Positions 21,733 through 33,090 of a DNA stretch of 64,000 bases are shown in pieces. How positions within the stretch are numbered: position 1 is the stretch's first letter; every line of letters begins with the position of its first letter. Origin of the DNA: Ignelater luminosus (Eukaryota > Arthropoda > Insecta > Coleoptera > Elateridae); contig VTPC01089963.1 in assembly GCA_011009095.1 (NCBI GenBank), positions 519,565 through 583,564 on the forward strand, written 5' to 3'. The translations under genes and the position numbers were made by a program. The notes under the pieces are model-generated. The model had not been told where the DNA came from. It ran no database searches and worked only from the letters and a program-made list of their open reading frames with translations.

Positions 21733-21960
21733 TTGGTTCTCCTTTTATTTGATGTTTCTAGTAATACAAGCACTCACAAACGCAAGAGCACATTTCAAAT
21801 TTGTATCACAAGTGACGCGGTCCCTTTATGTAAATTTGGCACAAGTAAGCCCGAAAATGCCCTTCAGTACTTTCTCAATGTATTCGGCGAGCAAAGTAGG
21901 AAGATGGATCTTAACATCAGCATTACCAAAACAAAATTTATGCGCGTCCAAAATGGCTGA
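21733..21960 (+). pseudogene. Fragment of non-LTR reverse transcriptase, plus strand
   Basis: The plus-strand frame ends with ENALQYFLNVFGEQSRKMDL and then NISITKTKFM. This resembles the RT segment just after the catalytic YADD, where an N-linker helix leads into the conserved K-T-K motif. The catalytic motif itself is not recognisable upstream. It is one of only two non-LTR pieces on the plus strand. Confidence 0.45.
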
Positions 21961-22431
21961 AACTTTGGTGAGTAACTGTCAACAGATGAACAACGAAATT
22001 CAGTAGCTTTTATTTACGAGTGCTGCCATCTTCACGTTGAGGTCGGAAACTTTTCAGACCACCCTCGTATGGCTGGGTAAAGACTGAACATTTAATATGA
22101 AAGTAAAGATCAGAATAAAAAAAGCACGAAACGCATTGATAAGTAAGATTCATTCTGTTCCATATTCATAGGAAAAGGTAGTTGAAAAGATCTTTCAGGT
22201 CTCATATTCAACAATGGAATTATAACTATCAATAGTCCAGTTCCAACAGCAAAATATAAAAATAAATTTCTACAGTATATCCAAGCAACATGGCGGATGT
22301 CTTGGAATGCCTTGACAGGCTGTTAACAAATAAAAGCTTCCCATTAAATTGTAAGGAGGCAAGACTAGCTCTAATTGAAAATCCAAAGAAGAACAATGCT
22401 GAAGCTATATACAGGCCAATCCGTATATTGC

Positions 22432-24135
22432 TTTAAACACCGCCCAGAGTGCGACTGAGTCGAAAGCCTTATTGTAATCTGCAAAGGCTAGGTGTACCTG
22501 GACATTGTATTCGTTGCATTCTTCGATCAGCAGCCGAATTGATGGAATGTGTTCTATGTTCTATGTTCCGGTGGTTGGAACTTATCGAGCTTGTTGGTCA
22601 GTCTGTTCGTTATAATCTTCGTTAACAATTTATATGGTTGTGGCAGTAGGTCTATAGTTTTCTATCTTCATTTTGTCGCCCTTCTTATGTAAAAGAACAA
22701 CTTTCGCAGTTTGCCAAGTTTTCAGTACTTGGCCCTCTGACAAGCATTTATTCATCAGAGTTCAGAGCGACTGTAAAGTAGCAGCACCTGCAAGTTTTAA
22801 CATTTCAGCGGAAATTCCATTTAAGCCAGAACTACGACCGTCTGTGGTAAAGGCCGGGATATCTTTAGATCTGACATTTGTGATATTTTCCAGTGTAACA
22901 CTTTCAGGTTGTAAAATGGTGACCGAGTCGAGGTGAGTATAGAAGTGTTCGACCACCTTCGAGATGCCTGATTTTTCACGAATTATTTCTCCATCATTGT
23001 TTTTAATCTGATGTATTCTAGTGTTACCCGTTAGTCTTTCTCGTTTAAGAATCTTCATATTACTGTTACGCTCAATAACGACATTGATTCTTTCTGCGTT
23101 GTGTTTTCGTATGTCTTTTCTGATTTTTTTCTGATAGTTTTATTCAAATCCGAGAAATCTGCCGAGTCTTTATCCGTATTTCTTCTTATTTCTAAAAGCT
23201 CTATGGTTGCTTTTGATAATCATGATTTCTGTTTGTTTGTCCTTGAACTTATTTTCTTTGCAGCTGTTTGAATGTTGGTATCCATCTCCATCTTCTTCAG
23301 ACTGTCAATGTTCTTAAATTTTTATTTAGTTCATTTTGGTACTTGTCGACGTTCTGTTTTAATACTTCAGCTATTGGGAAGCAGGTTTGTTTCATTAGTG
23401 TTTGCCTTTCTAAACTAATGTTTAATTCAACTCTTGCTCTCACTATCCCATCTACTTCAAATCTATTCAACGCTGTGACGTCAGAGGTTATATGTGGTTA
23501 TATGTTTTTTTGTTTGTTATTACGTAATCAATTTCATTTTTCGTTTGTGCATTTGGACTTTTCCAAGTCCACCATTTTATGTATTAGCAATGCAAGGCCC
23601 CCAACATGTGTATTTGGGTCTGTGCTGTTATGATACAGCAAGTGTCCCGTTTTGAGTGTGGTCCTTTTTCTTCCGACAGCCTGGTCTCGTTAAGACTTGA
23701 TTCTAGCACTTTTAGTTTTTCTATAGATTGCAGCGTTCTGATGTTATATGTGGCAAGCTATAATTTAATTTTAAATAATTTCTGCGAACTTTTGCCTTCT
23801 TCAAATTTCTTGAGGCAGATCCTAGAGGTGTGGGATTTGGGACCCGTCTGGGGTTCCTTTCGTTTTAAAATTTGCCATTTTAAGGGGTTAGTGGTCATAA
23901 TCTTCCACGCTGGTCATGCGGGTTGGAAGATGTGAAGTTCAGCCGCCCCTAACATAAGGAACAGACCCTGTTTGTAGCCGTTTCTTCAGAAACAGACGCT
24001 ATTGCAGTGTTAGTCTTGGTCTGCCCCGGGTATTCGATTTCCCCAGTGCCATCCATATCTGGAAGACGTTTCACTATCCGCCACCTGGGGAGGCGTCCGA
24101 TGGAGGATGTAGCAACCCCACGGGGTTCTTCTTTT
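22432..24135 (-). pseudogene. 5' two-thirds of a non-LTR retrotransposon (5' leader, endonuclease, early RT)
   Basis: Read on the minus strand, it starts near 24135 with a GC-richer leader (about 24130-23830) and then decayed endonuclease sequence. The linker is in 23058-22762, where VEHFYTHLDSVTIL and SSGLNGISAEMLKLAG are visible. RT motifs follow: VVLLHKKGDKMKIENYRP (about 22690-22640), LLIEECNEYNVQVHLAF and ADYNKAFDSVALW (about 22540-22445), the latter holding the first catalytic Asp. It is cut off at about 22432. The motif set is of the RTE/craniofacial-development-protein-2-like kind. There are many stops, and a small duplication TTCTATG/TTCTATG sits near 22555. It is non-functional. Confidence 0.78.
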
Positions 24136-27100
24136 CTTAGTGATTTTTATTAGCCTTAGGTTAATTATTCTAGTGTTGGTATTGGTAAAAATATGATTTG
24201 GATTTGAGATACTTGAAATCTGACAATTACAAACGCAATCTTGTCATGTGCCAATGTAACATTCTTTTGCTTATACAGGAAAATATACAATTGTTCAAGT
24301 GTTCTGTACAAAACTGTTGTAACACAAAATGTTTTAGATTTTTGATCTTTTTGATTTTTCTAAAGAAGAACATAAGCTGAAATTATGGAAATTAAATATG
24401 AAAACTATGTAGTTTCACTTTATTATTGCCATGATAAATTACTTCAAAATATTCCTAGTATTTTTACTCCATTGGCCTTCATTACTATTAGAATCTTCAA
24501 TATATTATAATAATGGGTAATATCCTGTGAGAATGTTTTTGCTAAATATTTTTCCAGTTTTCATTTATCAACACTGAGAACATGCAATTTGTGTACCAAA
24601 TCGTGGTGATTATGGCTGTCTGTGGCAGACACGCAGTAGGCGGGTGTAATGTTCAATTCATAGATTTCTAGGTTAATTATAACTCGGAAGATAATTAAAG
24701 ATATCACTCAATCATAATGGTTGCATAACATGGAGTTCTGATGCCCTTTCCATGGTAAGTGCATGACAATATCTCTACAAACTAAAGGGATTGGTGCACA
24801 AGAAGAATTTTAAAAAGATTCACGCTTGGAGATCTACCGCCAGCTCTAGTAAAGCATGTTCTAAATTCAATTTATTCATTTGTTGTTCTTTCGATCAGCT
24901 CTTGCTTCACAAAAGAATTTTTTCATGAACTACTGACGAGTATAGAAATTACAATAAGATGTAACTCGGTAATTAATCGGAACAAACCAACAAACTTATG
25001 TATTCGAAAACTTAAAATGTAAGTTTACCGATAGTACCAAAATAAAGGACAGTTTTCATTTAAAAAGGTAAGAAATTGCCTTTGTAATTGTTGAAACCAG
25101 AAGAAAATTAATTTTAAGCTGGAAAAAGGCAAAAGCTTTTGAATTTTTGATTTTTACCAGTGAATTTCACTTGAAAAGCCAATAACGTGCAATTGTGCAA
25201 AATAAATAGATACCCATTTGATACCATTGAGCTTTAGACACCCTGTATTACATGCGCAAATTGTTTTAGATTTTTATAACCTAGAAATCTCAAATCTAGC
25301 TGATTTCTTATTTTTCTAAATTTTGAATTTTTTGTATTAATGAATATCATCTAAATGATAAGTATGCATTAATGGCTCCAAAAATACCAAAAAGAAATTT
25401 ACGATAAATCAACGAATCAACTATTTGCAATAGTAATTGAGTTGTCTAAACAATGCCTTTGTTCTGTATATAAAAAAGCGAAGCATAACAAATATTTAAC
25501 CGCAACAGCACTAACAAAGATTTATTATCCTTATCGATTAAAAATTCTATCTCGTTAGTTTCTTACTGGCGTACATATGTATCTATAAAGTAAGTACCCT
25601 TTCAATGAAATTAACCGGCAACCTGACATGCAAATTTGCTTAATGGATTGCATACACGGTTGTTCCACCTGCTCGGCTTCTCCTTTTTTATTTTCTTAAA
25701 AATCCTCAAAATATTAAAATTTTTCTGTGTATAGGACTTTTTTGTAATTTAAATTTTAAAGTAGGTAATTTGTTTTAGTGAAGTTTTCATGTATTCGATA
25801 AAAATGATCAAATCCGGTTCTGCAATTTAATCGACACGTTATTCTCAATGCTGTTAGAGTGCGTAAAACATTTTTTTTTGTTGCCCATTTTAGTAGAAAC
25901 CTTTTTTTATTCTTTAATTGACAAAAGAAATTAACAACGTTCGTTCAAGACAACACGTACATTAAAGGATATGGCCATCATGCGGAGGAAATTGTTTTTC
26001 TCATTCTATCTTTTTAAGTCAGAGTGGTAGTAAAACAACAAAGTAAGAGAGAAGGGGAAACGTCATTGAGACTACTGAAATCTATTGATGACGTTAGTTT
26101 AAGTTTGCACGTTTAGCACCTTGCGTTACCGAGGAAGTCTTTTTAAAAGTGCATTATTAAAAAAAAAGTCCCGCTGTTTATTATCCGTTTTTTTATTATT
26201 ATTATAACTTTCATTATTGTTATTTTGTTTTAAATAACTTGTAAGTTTTAATAATTATTATTATATTATACAAAAAAGAGGAACGTGGGATTAATAATTG
26301 TTATTGTGTGATTCTTTTTCGAGTGTCTTTTATTAACAATTCAATGTGGAAAGTTTAAAAAAAATTAATAATTCTTATAGTGCATTATTTAAAATTTTTA
26401 TGTGTCTATGTGATTATAAAAAATAATTATTATTACAATTTTAAAGTAAAATCTAAAGCATTGTGTTGTTAAATTCGATGGAAGATATTTTTCTAATAAA
26501 CAATCGTGGTTTAAACTTTTATTAATAAGGTCAACAGTTTGACTCTATTAGTAAAAAGTTCTTTTAGAAATGGTAAATATAAATTATTGTAGGTCAAATT
26601 AAATGTCACTTTGCCTATTCTCTTAAACACTTATTTAATTGGAGAACGTCCTGTAATAAATTCAAATTTAATAATATGGATTACATTATAATGTTTATAA
26701 ATGGCAGCCATTCTTTTCCATATACATACAAATAGACATTAAGACAGAATTTATGATTATTCAGGGAGGGATGAAAGTTAAATCGATAAAACGTTTTTTG
26801 AGATAGTAACAGTATAAATATTTATTAAGAACCTAGGGGAGCCATTACTATAATACGGTTTGTTCGTTAGTAAAAATTAAAATGATTATCCTACACGTAA
26901 TTAGAATTAATGAATCTTCTCTACTAACTGAAAGTTTTTTTTGTTTTGCACTTTTCCTTCATACTATGGAATTTGTATAAAAGAAATTCCTGTGAAACTG
27001 AATTTTGAATAGGCGAGGAATGCCCTAGATAAAATTACTCTATAACGTTTAGAATTTCGCGTTTGGAAAATGTACCCTTCTTGAATTAAGGCTTGCCGCT

Positions 27101-28993
27101 TAGTCATTCTAATAAAATTCGGCCATAGATTTTAAGTAGTTAATAACACAGTCCAGCTCTATAAAAAATTCACTCGTTTAATGTACCGACATGAGAGAAA
27201 TTAAAATTACGTTAAGAACCTACAAAATCTTTAAATTCTGAATCTCTTTTTATCTGATGCACTATAGTCAACCTTCACCATTATTCCTTTGGTTGGAAGA
27301 GTTCTTAATTAACAGAAATCACTATTATTAGCGTTGCCAATAAAATCTCTGTGGGTTGTAGTCAAAACTTTAACTCTGCAATCTGAGAGGGTAGTCCATT
27401 TGAAGTTACTGCAATTATTATCTGTAAAGTTTTAAAACAAGCAAACAAAACAAACTCGTGTTACACAATACTTTACAAAGACCACTTATGATGTTACCCA
27501 ACTAGACTCAGCAGCGGCCTTGAGCACAAATAAGGAAGTTATTAGAACAAAAGAGCAAAAGATAATCACAAGTCAAAAGTAAACAAGATAGTAACAATCC
27601 GCACAATTAATTAAAGTAATAATTAAATACCGCGAATCAATCATGAAATATAAGTAATCTAAACAAATAGTTTAAAAGCAAAAGCATTTCTACCATAGAA
27701 CATAAATAAAAACAAGAATGTCACAAAAACTATTGACTCACCACGCGATACAAACAAAAATCCTGAAGAAGTCGCAGATCTGTGCATCCAGTAAGAAGAT
27801 TTCCATAAGCTAAAACATAAGAAAAACACAACCACACTAGAAAATGTGAAATCTAAGCCAGAAATCTAAGAATCAAGAAAATTCTACCAAGAAAAACTTT
27901 GGAAAAAAAAAGTATTTGACTGAGCAAATATAGTTTATAGCAAAAACAAATTAATTAGTGCCGATGAATGGATAACAGCTAGATGAAGCGCTTCAAAGGA
28001 ACGACTGGACCTATACAGTAAGCGGTACAAACTTCTAATTAAATGGATGGAAATCCTCTCATACTCATAAAAAGGCTACATCCGGAAGATAGCAAACATT
28101 AGTTTAACACCCGGATAAGAGATAACGTCGAGGAAACGCGTTCTCCTTCGAGGTCTCACGAAATACCCGCTCGCTGAAAAAGTCAAGTGGATCCTCCAGA
28201 GATTGGAGGTGACTGTTAAGGTATTTCACTTTAATACAGAAATTAATGAACCACGTTCAGTTTCAGAAGGATCCAATTAACGAGTTAATGAAATTAAGGA
28301 ACCAATTGTGATAGCAGTTGCTACCTACAACGTTGAAAGATATCATCCTGAAATCAAAGTAGAGAAAAATCGACGGAGAATTAATCTTTGATCCGAGAGG
28401 CTCTAATTGTATTTTTGCTGCTAATTGATATCTACTCTTGGATTCTATCTTCGTTTGAATATTTGCTCAAAAGAGAATGAAAAACGCATTTAGAACTACT
28501 CTGCCCTCCGCCATTTCTGACCTTTTGATAAACTTGCTCAAATCAAGCAGACTATCACGCAAAGTCACTCGATCAACATCAACGAGGATTAAGTTGATGA
28601 AGAATTAAGTTTTAGCAAATTCAAAGATTGAACGAAAAATTACAATTCCAAAATTCTTATCTGCTCTTCCAGATTATTACTCTTGAAAACAGATTTTTCA
28701 GAGCAGATTTACTAGAAGGCTCTACGATGGCTTTCATTAAAAAAAATGTTAACTTGCTGATCTATCTTTAACAGTGGACTATATGGTCTTCGATAGAAGA
28801 ACTGGTCGTGTTCATTTTTTTCTTTTCCCAAGCTCACCGATCACTTCTCCATCTCATTTTGAAGACACAATTCGAATTCACTTTTTTGTGAAAATTCACT
28901 CAGTAGCTATCTATTTAAATCCTTATCAATTTTTATGTGAAGGTGTAATGCCGCTATCTCTATCAAAATCAATGTATTTCATATTATGCTAAA
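24136..28993. other. Long AT-rich stretch without a supported gene
   Basis: Nearly 5 kb with no recognisable transposon ends or convincing exons. Around 26150-26500 it is extremely AT-rich with poly(A)/poly(T) and ATTATT runs. At about 28130-28260 (plus) a short coding-like frame reads LLRGLTKYPLAEKVKWILQ, possibly a gag/ORF1 relic, but unsupported by neighbours. A lone ACACCCTGTATTA near 25240 resembles a MITE end without a partner. The 72-codon frame at 28774-28992 has no known match. Confidence 0.35.
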
Positions 28994-29782
28994 GTTTTTT
29001 CAAAAAAGTTCACGGCTTACTAGATATTTGCTAAAAACGAAATTATCTTATTTTTCTTAAGTGCAAAATCTCAGGAACGAGCAAAGATAGAAAAGAACAG
29101 CAAAGAGGCTGTTTTTGAGAATTTACTCCGAAACACAAAAACATTATTTTCGCAATTGTCTTTTGTTTTACTTCGGCGGTGAAACGTAAATCCAAATGTT
29201 TTTCTAATAGAACGCCTACTTGATTTCCATATTACTGAACAGCACGCCTCAAATGCTTTTCAGTGATACATGGTTTGACATAGTTATTCTTTTGTTTTAC
29301 CGAGTTATGAAGTGAAAATCATTTTTCGTCATAGTGTGCCATGACATCTAACACACAAAGTCGTGGAGTTTTATCAAAGAAATTCATTTGTTATGCAAAA
29401 ATTGCTAAAACAAAATAAATACGCTTTTATGGGGCATTAGCTGCTTATTTGATGCTATCTGTGAATGCTCAGTAAAGTATCTTACAAGCGTCTTTTGTTT
29501 TGTTTTAGCAATTGTTACATAACAAATGTAATTTATCTGACAAAAATCAATGATTTTCATATGTTTAAAGCCGTGGCACACTAAGTGGGAAATGCTTTTT
29601 ATTTAAAAAAATAAGATAATTTCGTTTTTAGCAAATATTTAGTAAGCCGTGAACTTTTTTGAAAAAACAAAAGCATAAGTAAACTGATGTCCAAAATAGC
29701 CAAATCTTTTCTAATTTAACCGACTTCGTATCTCTTACAATTTCCGAGATCCAATAGTGAACATCGAAATGTGGACACACTG
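28994..29782. mobile_element. Nested-hairpin MITE, copy 1 (left end truncated)
   Basis: This copy shares the interior and right end with the complete copy at 57559-58449. It begins inside the left arm (TTTTTTCAAAAAAGTTCACG) and ends with the intact right terminus ATGTGGACACACTG (29782). The right arm repeats the left in inverse, including the TTTAGCAATTGTTACATAAC segment that pairs with ATTTGTTATGCAAAAATTGC. There is no coding capacity. The left about 95 bp are missing. Confidence 0.85.
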
Positions 29783-29985
29783 TTTGTTACATGCAAGAAA
29801 ATATTGAACAGCTTACCTACTTTTAGTCAGTTGCATTCTTCATTCTTGTTCTACCTAATCGATTTAATCCATTCTCACGCTTTCTAATGCCATTCGGTTT
29901 GCTAACCTAACTTTTTAATTAGTCAAGCTTCTTTCAATTGTTGATTTATAAAGAAAATTTAGGAGAGAATGTAAAATCGAGCTAT

Positions 29986-30002
29986 GGGTTAGGTTAGGTT
30001 AG
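29986..30002. repeat. Short interstitial TTAGG repeat
   Basis: GGGTTAGGTTAGGTTAG contains three copies of the insect telomeric pentamer. It is too short to be a telomere. It may be a relic of break repair or a common insect dispersed motif. Confidence 0.6.
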
Positions 30003-30299
30003 ATTAACCGTTTGCAGATTTATTTAATGTAGCGGGTTGGCCCAAAATTTTTTAGTTTCAAAAAGCGTCGCTTGGCGCCGATAATCATTTCTTATTTGCA
30101 CTTACAACAGTTCAATCCAATCTAGTCGCCAGAGATCGAAATGGTTGCATCTGAGAAAGCGAACGTAGTTAAACGTTAAAATGTTGGAATTGTCAAATAG
30201 AGGCATTACTTTCTTAAACTTGATTTCTGACCTGGCACGGCAGTTATCAACTTCTCTTACTAGGAACGATTTTGTAGGTTAAATGAGCTCTGCGTCATC

Positions 30300-31690
30300 T
30301 CTGCGAATTTGGTTCGTCTTCTTTTTCTTCTTCTTCTTTTTCTCCTGGTTCTTCTTCTTCGCTTTCAGTCTTAAGCACTTTAGCCTGTTACGATATTCAT
30401 CCTTTAAGTGGTCTTTCTATGTCTCTTCTCTTGCATCTGTAATTCAGCGCTTTTAGTGGGAGTCTGTTTTCATTCGTTCTTTCCATTTTCTTCTGTTTTC
30501 TTTTATCTTTTGGTTTAGGTTGTATATCTGTAGTTTGTCTCTTATGTCTTCGTTTCGTAGTCGATCTTGCTTCATGCATCCTTTCACTCTTCTAAGACAT
30601 CTCATTTCTTGTGTTTGTATTCGCGTTTGCGGTTGTTTACTTGTTGTCTAAGTTTCACTTCCATACGTGAGGGTGGGTACTGCTATTGTTTTGTAGAACT
30701 CTAGCTGCGTTTGCTTCGGTTTTTTTTTATTTTTGAGGTGTCGGTTTATTGTTCTCCATTTGTGATTGAACTTGTTTAGTTTTTGTTCTATATCTGCATT
30801 ATTATTTCTTTGGGTATCCCAGAGTATTTCCATCTGGAGTATCATTTGTTTGTTTCCATTTTTCCATTATGTCGTCAATATAAATGTTAAAATTTTTTGT
30901 GTATGTTTTAACTGTTGACACTACCAGAAAGTGATCTGAGCCGATATCTTGACCTGCCCTTCTAGTTTTTGACTTACAATAACAATATATTATTCATCTT
31001 TGTCTTCTTGCACTCCATATGTACTTATGGATATCATTCTTTGTAAAAAAGCTGTTTGTTATCCTTAATTTGTTAAATGTGCTCAAGTCTCGAAGGGTTT
31101 TCCCATTCTCGTTACATGTTGCCTCTCCATACTTTCCAAGAACGTCTTTTATGGGCGATTGCCCACTCTTGCGTTGAAATCCCTTATTAGTATTATCTGG
31201 CCTGTCACATTTATTTTAATTATCCCTTATTTCATCAGTTTTTCCTTCTTCGGGGGCATAGGCGGTTAGTATTGTTGCATTTCCTTTTTCTAGTTTTATC
31301 TTTACTGTGATGATGCGTTCGTTGATATAGTCAGAGCTTTTAGTTTTCTTCCCATTTCGTTTTTATATAGCGCCACTTCTTTGCTCGCTTTTTCCTCTCT
31401 CTTTATGCCTTTGTATATCTTCTAGATTTTAGAGGTTTAGCCCCTTTCATCTTCCTTTTAGTTTCATTTATTGCTGCGAGGTCAATTTTCATTTCCTTCA
31501 TGGCTTTATTTAATTTTTTTTGTGTTAATCTTCTTACGTTCCGCACTGCTATTTTTATTGTGTTGCTGAACCATTTGTCCTTGTCCTTTTTTCTCGCCGG
31601 TATCGCCTTCTTTGAATCTGTCCTGTTTTCGTGGTTAATGCAAGTACTGCAAGCATTTAAGGGTTTTATGAGAGTTGGGTACTAACCATC
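30300..31690 (-). pseudogene. Non-LTR retrotransposon relic: endonuclease joined to RT C-terminus
   Basis: On the minus strand, 31690-30870 is a decayed endonuclease domain; near 31170-31040 it reads FNARVGNRPIKDVLGKYGE followed by LRDLSTFNKLRITN. From 30845 the frame switches to the very end of RT: IEQKLNKFNHKWRTINRHLK and FYKTIAVPTLTYGSET (30845-30648). The C-terminal NENRLPLKALNYRCKRRD region follows in 30579-30397. The central RT domain is missing, so an internal deletion of roughly 1.5 kb has joined endonuclease to C-terminus. The 3' end is rich in TTCTTC (30316-30360), i.e. a (GAA)n tail. It is dead. Confidence 0.78.
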
Positions 31691-31710
31691 TGCTCAACCT
31701 CTTTGCTAGA

Positions 31711-31722
31711 GGGGGGGGGGGG
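31711..31722 (+). repeat. G12 homopolymer
   Basis: Twelve consecutive G lie at the 5' side of the minus-strand non-LTR relic. This is unusual in this AT-rich sequence and also a typical place for assembly error. Confidence 0.8.
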
Positions 31723-32270
31723 CAGGATTTTCTGTACGGGTTTCTTCCCTTAACCGATTCGTTCCAGTTTTAAGGCGCCGGAAGCTCGCATTTCACGCTC
31801 TCTCGTTCGCTGTGTAACGTACATCCATTGTACGCCACACACCCAGTGGTTACGCGGCAGTTGCCTCCGAGGACGTGAAAGTAGGATTTGTTGGCAGAGC
31901 TGGGCGTAAATCTTTTGATCAGTATGCACCATTAGAGTGTCACATACTCACCAAGTCACAAATTGTTGGAAAGACAGAGCTCAGTGCAATCAGCAGAACC
32001 AAACTCGGAAACACAGGGTGATTGATGAATCTCAAACTATAACCATAGAGAATCACATAGGGAAAACAATTGAGAAACGCTGGTTTAGACCAAATTGAGA
32101 TTAGACAGAATGAAAGGTTATTTATTCTAAGCCAAGCGATTCTGTGACAATGGGTTAAGATGAAGGTCAGCGTACGCATGTAACTTGAATCATATTCTTG
32201 TGAAACACATGGCATGAAAGATTCAATAATTTTGATTAGGGAAAGTGAAATATGCTAAATGAGAACTGGC
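31723..32270. other. No supported gene
   Basis: Open frames on the minus strand (31750-31932 and 31940-32215) show no known domain. The first part, with a higher GC content, may be further 5' sequence of the neighbouring non-LTR relic. Confidence 0.3.
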
Positions 32271-33090
32271 CTAAATGAGGCCGCCTGCGGCGGCCGAAAG
32301 TCGAATTTCACTCTCGCAATGAACGTTTTTTTTTCTTTGTTTTGCAAAACTAAGTCTTGGAAATTTAGTCATTTTGGTTGGAAGAATTGGAAATGTTATT
32401 TTAAACCAGAAACCTATTCAAGTGAAGCGTGACCTTCAGTGTGAAGATTCATAACTTTCTGTTCTCTTATAATTCTCTGTGAAAGGAATGTAGTCGAGTC
32501 TTTCTTCTTGTTTTGTAAGAATAAGTGTTGGAAATTTAGTCATTTTGGTTGGGGAGACTGAAATAGTTTAAATGAGAAAGCTGTCGAAGTGAGGCCGCCT
32601 GCGGCGGCGTCAAATCGTATTCCAGTCCTCCAGACTATGTTGTTTTTGTCTTTTATTTTCCTGTAAATATCTCTGAAAACTATGCAGTGTAGTCTTCTTT
32701 TTTTTGTTAAATTAAGTCTTGGAAATCTAATAACTTTCATTAAGGAAATCGAAATTCTAAATGAAAAAACTATGGAAGCAGGCCGCCTACGGCGGCCGGA
32801 AGTTCTGTTCCACTTTTCTAAACTATATCAAACTAAGTACGTGCAATTTGGGTTAAAAAAGTTGAAATATTATTTTAAATGAGAGATTTGTGGAAGTGAG
32901 GCCGCCTGTGGCGGCCGAAAGTCCTATATCGCTCTTTTAATTTGTGCTGTCTTTGGCATGAATTTTCTGGAAATTCTTGTCAAAAGAGTGTAATCAAGAC
33001 TTTTTCTTCAAACCTTCAAGATTTGACAATTTCGATTAGGAAAATTGAAATGAAAAACCTGTCAAAGTGGGGCTGATTGTCACTGCACTC
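32271..33090. repeat. Irregular tandem repeat with GGCCGCC palindromic cores
   Basis: Four GC-rich palindromic cores GGCCGCCTGCGGCGGCC or one-base variants occur at 32279-32295, 32593-32608, 32781-32797 and 32900-32916. Each follows an AAATGAGA/GAAGTGAG-type lead-in and a GAAATTnT tract, and is embedded in otherwise AT-rich sequence. A decayed fifth unit is near 33065. Shared flanking words such as GTCTTGGAAAT (32354 and 32715) show the repeated unit is larger than the core. Spacings are 314, 188 and 119 bp, so units have been shortened unevenly. Core arms GGCCGCC/GGCGGCC can form a strong hairpin. Confidence 0.8.
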
